Positions 1 through 5,858 of a DNA stretch of 8,655 nt are shown piece by piece. Position 1 is the stretch's first letter; each line of letters begins with the position of its first letter. Source of the DNA: Sideroxydans sp. (GTDB taxonomy: Bacteria; Pseudomonadota; Gammaproteobacteria; Burkholderiales; Gallionellaceae); contig JAGVFD010000217.1 in the NCBI GenBank assembly GCA_020057805.1, forward strand, positions 1-8,655. Reading direction: 5' to 3'. Made by a program: the position numbers and the translations under genes. The notes under the pieces are model-generated. The model saw nothing but the letters and a program-made list of their open reading frames with translations. It made no database searches and was not told the origin of the DNA.

Positions 1-740
1 ACCGCGCGTTGCACTTCGGCACGTGAGAGACGCGGCGGGCGCGGCAACTTAAACGCATCGGCCACCGCATCAAAATAATTTCCCATTTTCATTTCGTCTT
101 CATCCACTGCGTGTACCACCCGATTGGGTTTGGCGTAACGCAAAGCCGCCACCACAATGCGCGCTAAATCGCCGGCGTGAATGTGGTTGCTAAATCCGTC
201 CTCCTCGGTCGTGATGGCAGGGGCGTGGCTGCGAATGCGCTCCAGCGGCAAGCGTTCGGCAGCATAAATGCCTGGCACACGCAGAACGCTGGCGCACACA
301 CCGTTGTGTATTGCCCAGTGACGAATTTGCTGTTCCGCATTCACGCGTAATCGAGCGCGTGCGGTGTCTGGATTCACCGCGCGTGTTTCACTCACCTGTG
401 CCCCACCACAATCACCATATACCCCGCTGGTGCTGATGTAGACCAACTGTCGAGGGGGCGTGCCATGAGCAAGGGCGGCCAGCAAATGTTGTGTGCGCGT
501 GTCGCTAGTAGCATGGGCTGCGGGCGGCGCGAAATGCAGCACCACCTGTGCTAGGCCAGCGAGTCGAGTTAGGCTGTGGCGTGTATCCAAATCGCCCAAA
601 ATGGGCGTTACCCCCAGCGCCCGCAAACGTGCAAATTTGGATGTGTCGCGCACCAGCGCAAACAGGCGATAGTGGTTTTGTAGCAGGGGAATCGTGCGTA
701 AGGCGACGTCTCCACAACCGATAATGAGTAAGCGATTCAT
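1..740 (-). CDS. YeeZ-like atypical SDR / NAD-dependent epimerase family protein (C-terminus cut by window edge)
   Basis: Reading the minus strand from an ATG at 740 gives 246 uninterrupted codons to the window edge, so the C-terminus is missing. E. coli YeeZ is about 274 residues, so perhaps 30-40 residues are lost. The N-terminus is a Rossmann strand and dinucleotide loop, NRLLIIGCGDVA (residues 2-13). Residues 101-113 read YISTSGVYGDCGG, the conserved strand and Ser/Tyr loop of extended and atypical SDRs. HIHAGDLA near residue 200 and YFDAVADAF close to the visible end also match YeeZ-type proteins. The classical YxxxK catalytic pair is replaced by T126-A-R-A-R130, as I recall it also being in E. 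coli YeeZ, so this is an atypical SDR that may bind a nucleotide without classical dehydrogenase activity. The protein is expected to be cytoplasmic; its substrate is unknown. The start is the first residue of the Rossmann strand, with no clear Shine-Dalgarno before it. It is divergent from the reductase gene at 792. The family call is firm, the function is not. Confidence 0.85.
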   Translation of the reverse strand, partial: MNRLLIIGCGDVALRTIPLLQNHYRLFALVRDTSKFARLRALGVTPILGDLDTRHSLTRLAGLAQVVLHFAPPAAHATSDTRTQHLLAALAHGTPPRQLVYISTSGVYGDCGGAQVSETRAVNPDTARARLRVNAEQQIRHWAIHNGVCASVLRVPGIYAAERLPLERIRSHAPAITTEEDGFSNHIHAGDLARIVVAALRYAKPNRVVHAVDEDEMKMGNYFDAVADAFKLPRPPRLSRAEVQRA

Positions 741-791
741 GCTGTGATTATGCGATAAAATCGCGCCCTTCATTCAACCGAGAATTGCGCC
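741..791. promoter_or_regulatory. Divergent intergenic region with small palindrome
   Basis: These 51 bases separate two divergent genes and must hold both start regions. They contain a perfect inverted repeat, GCGAT-AAA-ATCGC (752-764). It includes TAAAAT (756-761), a possible -10 for the plus-strand reductase, and sits beside CATAAT read on the minus strand (rc of about 746-751), a possible -10 for the SDR gene. No convincing -35 is spaced correctly for either, so the promoter calls are weak. Before the reductase ATG there is only GAG at 780-782, 9 bases upstream, as a weak ribosome-binding site. Confidence 0.4.
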
Positions 792-1796
792 ATGAGTTTT
801 AACACCACCATTTTGCCGAGTAACCACAGCTTTCCTATAGAAGCGGACGAAACCATTTTGGAGGCCGCGTTGGAGCATGGCTTTGTGCTGCCTTACAGCT
901 GCCGCAATGGTGCATGTGGCGCATGTAAAGGCAAAGTGGTGCAGGGCACGGTGAATTATGGAGAGGCACAAGGTCAGGCGTTGACTGAGGCAGAAAAAGC
1001 CGCTGGCATGGCGCTGTTTTGCTGTGCCAAGCCGCTGTCTGATTTGATTATTGAGAGTCACGAAGTGAGTCGCGCGCAGCATATCCCCGTGAAAATGTTG
1101 CCCTGCCGCGTGGAGTCCATGCACAAGGTGGCGGATGACGTGATGGTGATTTTCCTTAAGCTACCCGCTAATGAGCGGCTGCAATTTTTGGCGGGGCAGT
1201 ACATCGACATCTTGCAAAAAGACGACAAGCCACGCAGCTTTTCATTGGCCAATGCGCCGCATGACGATGGCTTGTTAGAGCTACATATACGCAACATCGC
1301 GGGTGGCACATTCACCCATCACGTATTCAACGTGATGAAGGCACGCGACATCCTGCGCATCAAAGGCCCATTGGGCACCTTCTTCCTGCGAGAGGATTCC
1401 GACAAGCCCATCATATTCGTGGCAAGTGGTACAGGCTTCGCCCCCGTCAAGGCCATCATCGAACACGCTATCAAAATTGGCTTCAAACGTGAGATGCACT
1501 TTTACTGGGGCGTGCGCAAAGCGGCTGATTTATACATGCTGGATAAAATTAAAGGCTGGGAGACCGAGCACAACATCAAGTTCACCCCCGTGGTGTCGGA
1601 TGAAACATGGAGTGGACGTAGCGGCTTCGTGCATCAAGCCGTGCTGGAAGACTTTAAGGATTTATCCCAGTACGACGTATATGCCTGTGGTGCACCAGTG
1701 GTGGTGGAATCTGCCCACCGTGATTTCACCACGCAGCGAGGCTTGCCGCATGACGCATTTTATTCAGACGCGTTCACGTTTGTACCCAAGGTTTAA
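792..1796 (+). CDS. 2Fe-2S ferredoxin / FAD / NAD(P)H oxidoreductase (CDP-6-deoxy-glucoseen reductase-like)
   Basis: This is a complete 334-residue soluble electron-transfer reductase. Residues 1-90 form a plant-type 2Fe-2S ferredoxin domain with ligands C37, C42 and C45 in CRNGACGAC and a fourth cysteine at C77 (C78 is adjacent). Residues about 100-200 are a ferredoxin-reductase FAD barrel with the flavin motif RSFSLAN at 148-154. Residues about 205-334 are the NAD(P)H domain with SGTGFAP at 212-218 and CGAP at 299-302. Electrons are expected to pass from NAD(P)H to FAD to the cluster to a partner protein. The same domain order occurs in AscD/RfbI (CDP-6-deoxy-3,4-glucoseen reductase) and in reductase components of phenol and methane monooxygenases. 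Betaproteobacterial copies are usually named after AscD, but no CDP-sugar genes are visible here, so that substrate is doubtful. No signal peptide or membrane segment is seen. Domain call near certain; physiological partner unknown. Confidence 0.93.
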   Translation: MSFNTTILPSNHSFPIEADETILEAALEHGFVLPYSCRNGACGACKGKVVQGTVNYGEAQGQALTEAEKAAGMALFCCAKPLSDLIIESHEVSRAQHIPVKMLPCRVESMHKVADDVMVIFLKLPANERLQFLAGQYIDILQKDDKPRSFSLANAPHDDGLLELHIRNIAGGTFTHHVFNVMKARDILRIKGPLGTFFLREDSDKPIIFVASGTGFAPVKAIIEHAIKIGFKREMHFYWGVRKAADLYMLDKIKGWETEHNIKFTPVVSDETWSGRSGFVHQAVLEDFKDLSQYDVYACGAPVVVESAHRDFTTQRGLPHDAFYSDAFTFVPKV

Positions 1797-1806
1797 CTCA
1801 TGCGGG

Positions 1807-2985
1807 CTAGGTAGCCGCACCAAGTTGGGCGGCTTGTTGAAAATACTTAAAGGCATCATCAGGCTTGTGTAATTTTTCTGCCAACTTGGCCAGCGTGCTA
1901 AACGCCTCCCGACTAGGCGCAATGCTCACACTGGCATCCAAATAGTTTTGCGCTTTTCCCCATAGCTCTTGATGAACGCATAACTTGCCGAGAGCGAGTA
2001 ATAATCCTGCGTCGTCATGATGTGTGGGTAACCAGCGTTCAGCTTGATCAATTTGCGGGATGACGCTGCCTTGTAGGCAGTCGCCAAACAGGGTGACGAG
2101 TTCGCTATTCCATTCTCGATTCAAACTTTCAGTGAGTAAGTTGCGTGCGACAGCGGCGTCACCTAGTTGAATGTAAGCGCGCGCAGCTTGTGCGGCAATT
2201 TTGTTATTTGCTTTGAATGCGCTAGGCATTTCTTTTAATACGCTGCGCAACAATGCGCCGTCATGTGCGGCAGCTTTTAATTTTTCCATCCATGCTTGTT
2301 GGCGCATTTGAGTGGATAAGGTGATGTTTATCGCGTTGCGTTTTTCGAGTTGATTCGCCACATCTAATACAGCATCCCAGTTGCGTGATTGTTGCTGTGC
2401 TTTGAGCTCTAGGCCGAGTGCGCCTATGTGCTTGCGGATGCCAGTGTCGTTCAGGGCTTTGAGTGAACTCAAAGCGGACTGGGGTTGTTTTTGGTCGAGT
2501 TGAAATTCGGCTTGGGTCATCAGGCGCATCGTTTGTTCGCCTACGGTCTTGCCTTGTGCTTCAGCTAAATAAGCATCGCGGCGTTCAAATTCACGCAATT
2601 CGTTGGCGGCACGGGCGGCTATGATGGAGTTAATGCCCGAGGTGTCGCCAGATTCCATAGCATGCACCGCCGCTTTTTCAGCAGCGGCATAGCGTCCTTC
2701 AAAAAAAGCGGTGAGCGCTTCCAGCATAGAAGCGCGACCTTTGCTCTGCGCACGCTCGGCGCGAAAGTGGCGCACATGTTGCGGCAATTGCAAAGTGGAG
2801 CTCACTACGCGAATTAAAAAATAGCTGGCCACAAACGCGGCAAACAACGCAAAGACAAATAACACGAGTGACATTTCAATGCGGTACGGGGGGTACACCA
2901 GCAACACATAGCCGGCTTGATGTGAAAGCAAGGTGGCGGCAACGGCTGCCGCGAATAAAGCTAAAAGCCAGAGTAAGAATTTCAT
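1807..2985 (-). CDS. hemY: HemY, heme-biosynthesis-associated inner-membrane TPR protein
   Basis: This complete 392-residue protein matches the proteobacterial HemY family in length (E. coli about 398) and architecture. Two hydrophobic helices lie at residues about 3-20 and 40-61, joined by the conserved loop GYVLLVYPPYRIEMS (25-39). A basic stretch follows (about 70-84), then a long alpha-helical TPR-like domain from about 87 to 390. FFEGRYAAAEKAA (94-106) is typical of the first repeat, and residues 332-389, with LWGKAQNYL, of the last. The topology suggests a large cytoplasmic domain. It is last in hemCDXY: its ATG overlaps the hemX TGA as ATGA, and AAGG (rc of 2993-2996) lies 7 bases upstream inside hemX, pointing to translational coupling. 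The family is linked to late heme synthesis by gene context, and its biochemical role is unsettled. It is unrelated to the protoporphyrinogen oxidase called HemY in Bacillus. Its stop lies 10 bases from the convergent reductase stop. Confidence 0.95.
   Translation of the reverse strand: MKFLLWLLALFAAAVAATLLSHQAGYVLLVYPPYRIEMSLVLFVFALFAAFVASYFLIRVVSSTLQLPQHVRHFRAERAQSKGRASMLEALTAFFEGRYAAAEKAAVHAMESGDTSGINSIIAARAANELREFERRDAYLAEAQGKTVGEQTMRLMTQAEFQLDQKQPQSALSSLKALNDTGIRKHIGALGLELKAQQQSRNWDAVLDVANQLEKRNAINITLSTQMRQQAWMEKLKAAAHDGALLRSVLKEMPSAFKANNKIAAQAARAYIQLGDAAVARNLLTESLNREWNSELVTLFGDCLQGSVIPQIDQAERWLPTHHDDAGLLLALGKLCVHQELWGKAQNYLDASVSIAPSREAFSTLAKLAEKLHKPDDAFKYFQQAAQLGAAT
1813..1838 (+). terminator. 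Probable intrinsic terminator of the reductase gene, inside hemY 3' end
   Basis: Seventeen bases past the reductase stop, arms AGCCGC (1813-1818) and GCGGCT (1829-1834) pair perfectly. They are extended inward by CCA/TGG after one bulged A at 1819, leaving a 3-base AGT loop. The plus-strand stem is followed by TTGTT, a short imperfect T-tract. No T-run follows it on the minus strand, so it should act on transcripts coming from 792-1796. It lies entirely inside the coding end of convergent hemY. The T-tract is weak, so termination may be partial. Confidence 0.55.
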
Positions 2986-4052
2986 TGCGCGGCCTTGTCA
3001 AAACGTGCGCCGTGCTTGCGCGCTAGAGCCAGACTCGCGCTGATGTCGGGCATTTCTTGTGCGATATGTAGGACGCTTAATTTTTGTAGGCTATTGTTAG
3101 ACTGAATTGTGGCGGATGCCGAGTTGTCGAAGTAACGCTTTAGCCATTGCTGTGAGGCTTTTAATTCGCGCTTAAAACTAATTTCGTCGTGCGAAAGCAA
3201 AGCGAGTCGCGCCGACAGCAAGCGCAATTTCAAATTTTCGCGCAAGAAAAAAGTTTGCGTAGGGGCGAGTAGAGGAATTTCATCTAACTGTGTATTTTCG
3301 ATGCGTACCAAGCTGCGCACTTCTTGCCACAACTCACGCCAAAAGCGTTGCCAAGCATTGCCACTCGGTGCTGCGTCAGCGCTTGCAGTCGCGTCAGTTG
3401 AATGCGAATGCACATCCTGCGCCAATGGCAAGGTGTCAGTATTCACAATAAGTTGGTCGATCTGCTGGTTGATGGCGGGAACATCAATGTCGGGCAGGGC
3501 GCGTAGGCGTTCAATATCTTGTCGAATACGCGTTTTCAAATCACCGAAGCCGGCTTGATTTAAGCGTTGCAAGCGATCCTCGGCGTGCTGCAACGCGATC
3601 AGCGAGGCTTTTACATTGGCTGAAAGTTGCAATTGCTGTCCCGCGATTAACAACATTTGTTCGACATCCGCGAGGGCAGTTTGATCGTGGCTACTGGACA
3701 TGGCTTGATACAAATTTTCTAGCGCAGCGCGTTGATTTTGTGTTTCGCCAAATTTACTTTCTAGCACGCTCAACTTGCCGCCTAGCTCACGCACTAATTC
3801 TTGATTTTGGGTGACCAACGCTTGGTTGGCTTTGTTATTTCCTTCCACTTCGGCGAGTCGACGCGCCACTTCTTGCTGAACTTGATTGAGTTCCCCTTGC
3901 GCGGATACCCACTGCCAAACAAACACAATTACCAGCACAGCAAGCGTGAGTTGCGTCAGGCTCATGCGTGAAATGAGATTGCCCAGTGGATTGCCTTGAG
4001 GTTTGGCGACGGCCGAGGTCGTGGTTTCAGTTGCAGCGGTGGAATCGCTCAT
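2982..4052 (-). CDS. hemX: HemX, single-span inner-membrane protein of the hem operon
   Basis: This complete 356-residue protein has the HemX (DUF513) architecture. A short polar Ser/Thr-rich N-tail (1-30) precedes one transmembrane helix at about 32-51. A Gln/Glu-rich coiled coil follows (about 52-118), with the rest most likely in the periplasm. Family signatures include EQMLLIAGQQLQL (131-143), RFWRELWQEVRSLVRIE (236-252), LLAPTQTFFLRENLKLRLL (261-279) and WLKRYFD (303-309). A low-complexity linker rich in Ser, Ala and Asp sits at about 217-232. Databases often label this family uroporphyrinogen-III C-methyltransferase, but no SAM-binding CysG-type domain is present, so that name should not be used. 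It starts 4 bases after the hemD stop with a good AAGGA site inside hemD, and its end overlaps hemY by 4 bases. Some proteobacteria carry it fused to HemD; here the two are separate. The role is inferred from operon membership only. Confidence 0.95.
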   Translation of the reverse strand: MSDSTAATETTTSAVAKPQGNPLGNLISRMSLTQLTLAVLVIVFVWQWVSAQGELNQVQQEVARRLAEVEGNNKANQALVTQNQELVRELGGKLSVLESKFGETQNQRAALENLYQAMSSSHDQTALADVEQMLLIAGQQLQLSANVKASLIALQHAEDRLQRLNQAGFGDLKTRIRQDIERLRALPDIDVPAINQQIDQLIVNTDTLPLAQDVHSHSTDATASADAAPSGNAWQRFWRELWQEVRSLVRIENTQLDEIPLLAPTQTFFLRENLKLRLLSARLALLSHDEISFKRELKASQQWLKRYFDNSASATIQSNNSLQKLSVLHIAQEMPDISASLALARKHGARFDKAAQ

Positions 4053-4056
4053 GGTG

Positions 4057-4812
4057 TTAGTTCCTTGCAGTGGGCGACCATGCTACCAAAGCCGCGAGTA
4101 ATCCGTCATCTCCTGATGCGGTGGTGAATATTTTTTGCCAACCTTGTGTGTGCGCTAAGGCGGCAATGCGCGGATGCGGGACAAACAGCGGTAAGGTGCT
4201 TAAGCGCGCCTTATCGTTGTTATCAAGCATCTGCCACAAGTGAGTAAGCGCTTCGCTGCTGGTTACGCTGAGGGCGTCGGGTTGAGCTGCCTGTAACGCG
4301 GTGACGTCTAGCTGAGATTTGCTGCGCTGGTAGCACGTCACGTATTCCACCCGTGCACCGCGCGCGGTGAGGCTGTCTCCCAACAGTTCGCGCCCACCAT
4401 CGCCACGCAAGATGGCGATGCGTTGTCCTGTTACCTGCGTTAGTTCAGGCAGGCCAAGCAAGGACTCGCTGTCGAATCGTTCGGTGGGGGCGATGACATG
4501 TGTGATGCCCGCATCGCGTAAAGCCTGCGCGCTACTCTGGCCTACGCTGGCAACTTTGATTGAAGGGGAAAGCTGTCCCAATGCCGCCATCCCATATTTG
4601 ACTGCGTTTGGACTGATAAATATGAGCAGATCGTAGGTGGTGACTTGATGTGCAAAGGCATGCAATGCCACTTGATCGTGTGCAGCGGTGATGTCTAACA
4701 AAGGAAACAGCAGGGCGTTGCCGCCCTGCTGTCGGATGCGCTGCGTGAGTTCAAGTGCTTGCTCGCGCGGGCGCGTGATGACGATGTTGAGGCCAGAAAG
4801 AGATGCGGCCAT
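4057..4812 (-). CDS. hemD: Uroporphyrinogen-III synthase (HemD)
   Basis: This complete 251-residue protein (E. coli 246) is the cytoplasmic enzyme that closes linear hydroxymethylbilane to uroporphyrinogen III while inverting ring D. HemD sequences are poorly conserved, but the usual landmarks appear in order. These are ITRP at 12-15, FISPNAV at 65-71, VGQSSAQAL at 90-98, LRGDGGRELL at 135-144, GARVEYVTCYQR at 152-163 (Y161 lies at the conserved active-site tyrosine region), SVTSSEAL at 182-189 and VPHPRIAALA at 211-220. Together they outline the two-lobed fold. Its ATG lies 8 bases after the hemC stop. No strong Shine-Dalgarno is visible there, so it probably depends on translation of hemC. 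HemC directly upstream supplies its substrate, which strongly supports the call. No domain is missing, and there is no fused HemX part at the C-terminus. Confidence 0.96.
   Translation of the reverse strand: MAASLSGLNIVITRPREQALELTQRIRQQGGNALLFPLLDITAAHDQVALHAFAHQVTTYDLLIFISPNAVKYGMAALGQLSPSIKVASVGQSSAQALRDAGITHVIAPTERFDSESLLGLPELTQVTGQRIAILRGDGGRELLGDSLTARGARVEYVTCYQRSKSQLDVTALQAAQPDALSVTSSEALTHLWQMLDNNDKARLSTLPLFVPHPRIAALAHTQGWQKIFTTASGDDGLLAALVAWSPTARN
4062..4066 (-). promoter_or_regulatory. Shine-Dalgarno of hemX (inside hemD)
   Basis: Read on the minus strand this is AAGGA, 9 bases before the hemX ATG. It lies within the last codons of hemD, so ribosomes finishing hemD pass directly over the hemX start. 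It supports the start chosen at 4052. Confidence 0.75.
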
Positions 4813-4820
4813 CGGATGTG

Positions 4821-5765
4821 TTAGGCGCTAAGTGCCGCGAGAATTTCTCCCGCTCCTTGCTTCAGTAAGTCTTGCGCGACTAGGTTGCCCAATGTTTCGG
4901 GTTGCGCGATGTCGCCGATGTGTTCTGCACGTAACAAGCGTGAGCCATCTGGTGTGGCGACAAAACCGCGCATGCGCAGTTTGCCATTTTGCACTTCTGC
5001 GAAGCCTCCCAATGGAACGGAGCAACTGCCCGCCAAAGCGCGGCTCATAGCACGTTCTGCAAAGACGCAAGCAGCGGTGTCGGCGTGATGCAAGGCAGCG
5101 AGAACTGCTTTCAAGTCGGGGCGGTCAGCACGAGTTTCGATGCCCAATGCGCCTTGCCCTACCGCAGGCAAGCTGTCTTCACTAGAGATGACGGCGCGGA
5201 TGCGGTCGCCCAGTCCCAAACGTTTTAGCCCCGCCGCCGCCAAGATGATGGCGGCGTATTGGCCCTCATCTAATTTGCGCAAACGAGTCTGTACGTTGCC
5301 TCGCAGTGGTTGGATGTCTAGGTGTGGGAAGCGTGCGCGTAACTGACTTTCACGACGCAGGCTGGACGTGCCAACCACGCTGCCTGCGGGCAATGCAGCT
5401 AGGCTGTCAAAATTGTTGGAAACGAAGGCGTCACGTGGGTCTTCACGTTCGCCGATGCAGGCTAGGGTAAAGCCGTCTGGCAAATTCATCGGCACATCTT
5501 TAAGCGAATGCACGGCAATGTCAGCACTGCCATTTTCTAGGGCTGTTTCCAATTCTTTGACGAACAGTCCCTTGCCGCCAATTTTCGATAAAGTCACATT
5601 CAAAATCTGGTCACCTTGGGTGGTCATGCCCAAGATGCTGACGGAGGTTTGTGGGTATAATGTACGCAGTCTGTCGCGTATGTGTTCTGCTTGCCACATG
5701 GCCAACGCGCTTTCGCGTGATGCGATCACCAAACGGGACGGCGGATTGAAAGTAACCTGACTCAT
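4821..5765 (-). CDS. hemC: Porphobilinogen deaminase / hydroxymethylbilane synthase (HemC)
   Basis: This complete 314-residue protein (E. coli 313) is the cytoplasmic enzyme that condenses four porphobilinogens into hydroxymethylbilane on a covalent dipyrromethane cofactor. The start [15 protein letters not shown] (11-25) holds the first conserved substrate-binding arginine, R17 (E. coli R11). [11 protein letters not shown] is at 63-73. HSLKDVP at 86-92 carries catalytic D90 (E. coli D84). [11 protein letters not shown] and [11 protein letters not shown] supply the further arginines that hold the growing chain. GSCSVPLGG at 246-254 carries C248, the cofactor-attachment cysteine (E. coli C242). 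The constant offset of six residues from E. coli supports the alignment. It is first in the hemCDXY operon. The ATG at 5765 is preceded by AGGA at a 6-base spacing and by an extended -10 promoter about 40 bases upstream, which fixes the start. It is divergent from ppc. All key residues are present and the identification is secure. Confidence 0.99.
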   Translation of the reverse strand: MSQVTFNPPSRLVIASRESALAMWQAEHIRDRLRTLYPQTSVSILGMTTQGDQILNVTLSKIGGKGLFVKELETALENGSADIAVHSLKDVPMNLPDGFTLACIGEREDPRDAFVSNNFDSLAALPAGSVVGTSSLRRESQLRARFPHLDIQPLRGNVQTRLRKLDEGQYAAIILAAAGLKRLGLGDRIRAVISSEDSLPAVGQGALGIETRADRPDLKAVLAALHHADTAACVFAERAMSRALAGSCSVPLGGFAEVQNGKLRMRGFVATPDGSRLLRAEHIGDIAQPETLGNLVAQDLLKQGAGEILAALSA

Positions 5766-5771
5766 CAGTTT

Positions 5772-5775
5772 TCCT
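5772..5775 (-). promoter_or_regulatory. Shine-Dalgarno of hemC
   Basis: AGGA on the minus strand, six bases before the hemC ATG. The spacing is ideal and confirms the start at 5765. Confidence 0.75.
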
Positions 5776-5799
5776 AAATTTTATTGAATGAAAAAGTGC

Positions 5800-5821
5800 G
5801 GCGCATTCTAGCAGGTGCGCC
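5800..5821. repeat. Inverted repeat overlapping the hemC promoter
   Basis: GGCGCA (5800-5805) and TGCGCC (5816-5821) are perfect reverse complements separated by 10 bases. The 22-base dyad covers the whole extended -10 of hemC and sits between hemC and ppc, a typical position for an operator. TGCGCC recurs in direct orientation at 5834-5839. The hexamer is common in this GC-rich sequence, so the repeat could be fortuitous; no regulator is known for it. Confidence 0.4.
5805..5813 (-). promoter_or_regulatory. Extended -10 promoter of the hemCDXY operon
   Basis: Read on the minus strand, 5813 down to 5805 gives TGC-TAGAAT. This is a sigma-70 -10 hexamer with five of six consensus bases plus an upstream TGn extension. 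No good -35 lies 16-18 bases further upstream (AAGCAA or AGCAAA at best), which is common for extended -10 promoters. Transcription would begin near 5798, giving a leader of about 33 bases that carries the AGGA site. It is the only convincing promoter in the 93-base hemC/ppc gap. Confidence 0.6.
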
Positions 5822-5858
5822 TTAATTTTGCTTTGCGCCCACGACGAAGTTGATAAAC

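Larger units (their letters stand above)
5766..5858. promoter_or_regulatory. Divergent hemC/ppc control region
   Basis: These 93 bases separate the start of hemC (minus) from the preferred start of ppc (plus) and must hold the promoters of both. The hemC promoter and dyad are listed separately. For ppc I see TTGAAT (5784-5789) as a possible -35, but nothing close to TATAAT at 16-18 bases, and an AT-rich patch TTAATTTT at 5822-5829 without a matching -35. The ppc promoter is therefore unassigned. Confidence 0.6.

Noticed and set aside
505..717. Short minus-strand frame inside the SDR gene
   Set aside because: The correct reading frame starts at 740 and runs open to the window edge with clear SDR motifs; this one is a frame shadow.
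1801..1819. Small hairpin TGCGGGC / GCCGCA at the hemY stop as a hemY terminator
   Set aside because: It has a bulged G and no T-tract on the minus strand, so it is not supported as a hemY terminator; noted only as a structure that competes with the 1813-1834 stem.
1426..1872. 148-codon plus-strand frame overlapping the reductase and the hemY end
   Set aside because: It is out of frame within a well-supported gene whose NAD-binding motifs it would cross, and its translation shows no recognisable domain.
1807..2985. HemY as protoporphyrinogen oxidase
   Set aside because: That is the Bacillus protein of the same name. This one has two membrane helices and TPR-like repeats and no FAD-binding motif.
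5368..5760. 130-codon frame antisense to the hemC 5' half
   Set aside because: It is the complement of conserved HemC motifs, with no independent start signal.
5784..5812. ppc promoter with -35 TTGAAT and -10 TCTAGC
   Set aside because: The spacing of 17 is right, but the -10 matches only about three of six consensus bases.
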